Assembly: GCF_014649755.1 (NCBI RefSeq) | Contig: NZ_BMTQ01000001.1 | Location: forward strand, 620,001 to 684,000 | DNA: 64,000 nt | Direction: 5' to 3' | Origin: Streptomyces litmocidini | GTDB lineage: Bacteria > Actinomycetota > Actinomycetes > Streptomycetales > Streptomycetaceae | Shown: piece after piece, positions 62,061 to 64,000 of the stretch | Numbering within the stretch: the stretch's first letter is position 1 | How the letters are laid out: each line of letters opens with the position of its first letter | The notes under the pieces: model-generated | The model's database searches: none | What the model was told of the DNA's origin: nothing | What the model saw: only the letters and a program-made list of their open reading frames with translations | Translations under genes and position numbers: made by a program

Positions 62061-63610
62061 ATCCAGCTGAGTTCCCACAGGCGCCAGATGCCCGTGCCGT
62101 CCGACAGGTACTGGGAGCCGGTGACCGCGTCCGTGGAGAGGACGTAGTCCTTCTTCTGCCACAGCGGGACGAGCGGCACGTCGAGGGCGACCTCGTTCTG
62201 GATCTCCTTGAAGTCGGTCGTCGCCCGGCCCCGGTCGCTGTACTGCTGCGTCGAGGCGATCAGCTCGTCGATCCGCTTGCTGGAGAAGCCGTTGTGCAGG
62301 GTGTTCCCGCTGCCGACGAGCGGGGCGGTGAAGCTGTCGGAGTCGGGGAAGTCGGGGAGCCAGCCGACGGGGTAGGCGTCGTAGTCGCCCTTCGCGTACC
62401 CCTTCTGGAAGCTCTTCCAGTCGGCTTCCAGGACCTTCACCTCGAAGAGGCCGGTCCCGTTCAGCTGCCGCTTGATCTCGGCGGCCTCGGCGACGTAGGT
62501 GGCGTCCTTGCGGACGCCGAGGGTGAACTCCACCGGCGTCTTGATCCCGGCGTCCTTCAGGATCGCCGCGGCCTTCTTCCGGCTCGGCTCCGGGTAGACG
62601 TCGAAGAAGGCGGTGCTGTGGCCGACGAAGCCCTGCGGGATGAGGGAGTAGAGCGGCTCGACCGTGCCCTTGTAGGCGCCTTCGGTGATCGCCGGGCGGT
62701 CGAGGACGGCGGCGACGGCCTGCCGTGCGGCCTTGTCCGCCATGGGCGAGCCGGGCCGGACGTTGAAGTTGAGGTTGCGGATCTCGGCGCTCTCCGCCTC
62801 GGTGACCCGGGTCCCGTCCTTGGTGCCCAGGGTCGAGATGAAGTCCGGCGGGAGCTGCCGGTGCGTCACCTGGACCTCCTTCGCCTTCCAGGCGTCGGCG
62901 AGGTCCTCGGACTGGGCGTAGTACTTCACCAGGACCGTGTGGCCGGCCTTGGTGACGGCGCCCCTGTACCTGGGGTTGGGCTCCAGGCGCGCGGACTTGC
63001 CCTCCTTGTACTCCTTGAGGACGTACGGCCCCGAGCCGTCGACCGCGGAGTCCGTCCGCAGCCTGTCGGCCGGGTAGTGGTCCTTGTCCACGATCGAGCC
63101 GGCACCCGTGGCCACCTTCAGCGGGAACGTGGCGTCACGGCCGCTCAGGTGGAAGGTGACGGTACGGCCCTCGGCCGAGACGTTCTTCAGCGTCGGGAAG
63201 AGCGGCTGCGGGCCGACGTCGGTCTTGATGCGCAGCATCCGCTCGAAGGAGTACTTGACGTCCCCGGCGGTGACCTTGCGCCCGCTGGCGAAGGTGAGGT
63301 CGTCGCGGAGCGTGCACTGGTACGTGGTGAGCTTGGTGCCCACGAACCTGCAGCTCTCGGCGGCGTCCGGGACCGGCTGGGAGAGGCCCGGCTTGAAGGT
63401 CAGCAGCGACTGGAAGACGTTGCTGTACATGGCCCAGGAGCCGGCGTCGTAGGCGCCCGCCGGGTCGAGCGAAGTGACCTCGTCGGTCGTGCCGACGGTG
63501 ATCGGATCGGTCCGGACGCCGTCCGAGGGCAGGAGTTGCCAGCCCCCCACCCCGGCGGCCACCAGTACTCCACAAGTGATGAGGATCCGCAGACGGACCG
63601 TCGACCGCAT
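62057..63610 (-). CDS. Oligopeptide/dipeptide ABC substrate-binding protein
   Basis: 517 aa, SBP family 5. N-terminal membrane segment (LRILITCGVLVAAGVGGW) without a lipobox, then DPITVGTTDEVTSLDPAGAYDAGSWAMYSNVFQSLL and DLTFASGRKVTAGDVKYSFERML, with LNFNVRPGSPMADKAARQAVAAVLDR and YDAYPVGWLPDFPDSDSFTAPLVG later. Binds short peptides or similar ligands for an ABC importer encoded elsewhere. ATG 63610, AAGGAAG seven nt upstream. Confidence 0.9.
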   Translation of the reverse strand: MRSTVRLRILITCGVLVAAGVGGWQLLPSDGVRTDPITVGTTDEVTSLDPAGAYDAGSWAMYSNVFQSLLTFKPGLSQPVPDAAESCRFVGTKLTTYQCTLRDDLTFASGRKVTAGDVKYSFERMLRIKTDVGPQPLFPTLKNVSAEGRTVTFHLSGRDATFPLKVATGAGSIVDKDHYPADRLRTDSAVDGSGPYVLKEYKEGKSARLEPNPRYRGAVTKAGHTVLVKYYAQSEDLADAWKAKEVQVTHRQLPPDFISTLGTKDGTRVTEAESAEIRNLNFNVRPGSPMADKAARQAVAAVLDRPAITEGAYKGTVEPLYSLIPQGFVGHSTAFFDVYPEPSRKKAAAILKDAGIKTPVEFTLGVRKDATYVAEAAEIKRQLNGTGLFEVKVLEADWKSFQKGYAKGDYDAYPVGWLPDFPDSDSFTAPLVGSGNTLHNGFSSKRIDELIASTQQYSDRGRATTDFKEIQNEVALDVPLVPLWQKKDYVLSTDAVTGSQYLSDGTGIWRLWELSWI

Positions 63611-63804
63611 TGCCGTGCTTCCTTTTTTCGAGACCACCCCAGATGCGACGGCCCCCGGAAAACGTCGCGATGGCTGCATCCCATCACACGGCTTTCACAT
63701 GGGGAAGGGGAAACTTTCACACGACAGGTATATGTCCGGGATATGAGAATTTAAGTCGATGAGCGGCACGCATCGCTCCGGGCGCGGGGAGTGACCGCGT
63801 CCGG

Positions 63805-64000
63805 TCAGGCCTGCTTCGAGGCGAGTTCGACGACCGTGATGTCGGAGGGCGCCCCGACCCGGACCGGAGGCCCCCAGGCACCCGCGCCCCGCGAGACGTA
63901 CAGCTGCGTGTCCCCGTACCGCTCCAGGCCCGCGACGGTCGGGTTGGCGAGCTCGGCGAGGTAGTTGCCGGGCCAGAGCTGGCCGCCGTGGGTGTGCCCG
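63805..64000 (-). CDS. Metallophosphoesterase, C-terminal part (runs off the window)
   Basis: Last 65 codons. [16 protein letters not shown] is the C-terminal metal-binding block (GHTHGG) of calcineurin-like phosphoesterases of the membrane-anchored YkuE type; then [26 protein letters not shown]. The start and the other metal motifs lie beyond 64000. Confidence 0.85.
   Translation of the reverse strand, partial: GHTHGGQLWPGNYLAELANPTVAGLERYGDTQLYVSRGAGAWGPPVRVGAPSDITVVELASKQA

Overview
This is a G+C-rich actinobacterial chromosome segment, almost certainly Streptomyces. It shows strong GC3 bias, many GTG starts, tight 4-bp overlaps, and the AfsQ1/AfsQ2/SigQ trio. Gene order resembles the central chromosome of model streptomycetes. 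I see no rRNA, tRNA, phage or CRISPR.

Layout, left to right. (1) 0.2-19 kb: nucleoside salvage genes (purine nucleoside phosphorylase, PGM2-type sugar mutase, deoC, a two-gene aldehyde dehydrogenase pair, a uridine-kinase-like protein, adenosine deaminase). Interspersed are a class F sortase with a probable substrate, the afsQ1-afsQ2-sigQ signalling locus, a VanZ-like protein, a PspC-domain protein and two small secreted proteins. (2) 19-27 kb: alpha/beta hydrolase-like protein, LysR plus divergent MFS pump, L,D-transpeptidase, an ECF-type sigma factor, then a 2.26-kb decayed IS-bounded island carrying an acyltransferase, then a STAS protein. (3) 27-36 kb: deoA, cdd, a complete BmpA-type nucleoside ABC transporter and an M20 amidohydrolase. 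(4) 36-43 kb: a nonulosonic-acid (probably Kdn) glycopolymer cluster, with two polysialyltransferase-like proteins, NeuB, a NeuA-phosphatase fusion, a DUF6716-like protein and a GT2 enzyme. (5) 43-54 kb: frameshifted MerR gene, LysE exporter, acyl-CoA mutase large subunit, second L,D-transpeptidase, sigma factor with a membrane partner, HTH-Clp-N protein, DUF4328 protein, GH20 hexosaminidase, UraD-like protein. (6) 54-64 kb: sdhCDAB, divergent MarR/MFS, a TetR-controlled membrane operon, an oligopeptide-binding protein and the end of a metallophosphoesterase.

The most coherent system is nucleoside use. A 12-bp palindrome, CTACGCGCGTAG, or a version with one or two changes, lies upstream of pnp, deoC, add, deoA, the nucleoside ABC ATPase and the bmp lipoprotein. 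Together these genes import nucleosides, deaminate them, phosphorolyse them, and can move deoxyribose-1-P through a mutase and DeoC to acetaldehyde, which the neighbouring aldehyde dehydrogenases could oxidise. No obvious regulator for these sites is in the window.

Other regulatory structure is also readable: an AfsQ1-type box between sigQ and afsQ1, tandem MarR operators, paired TetR operators, an inverted repeat over the Clp-N promoter, and several apparently leaderless promoters.
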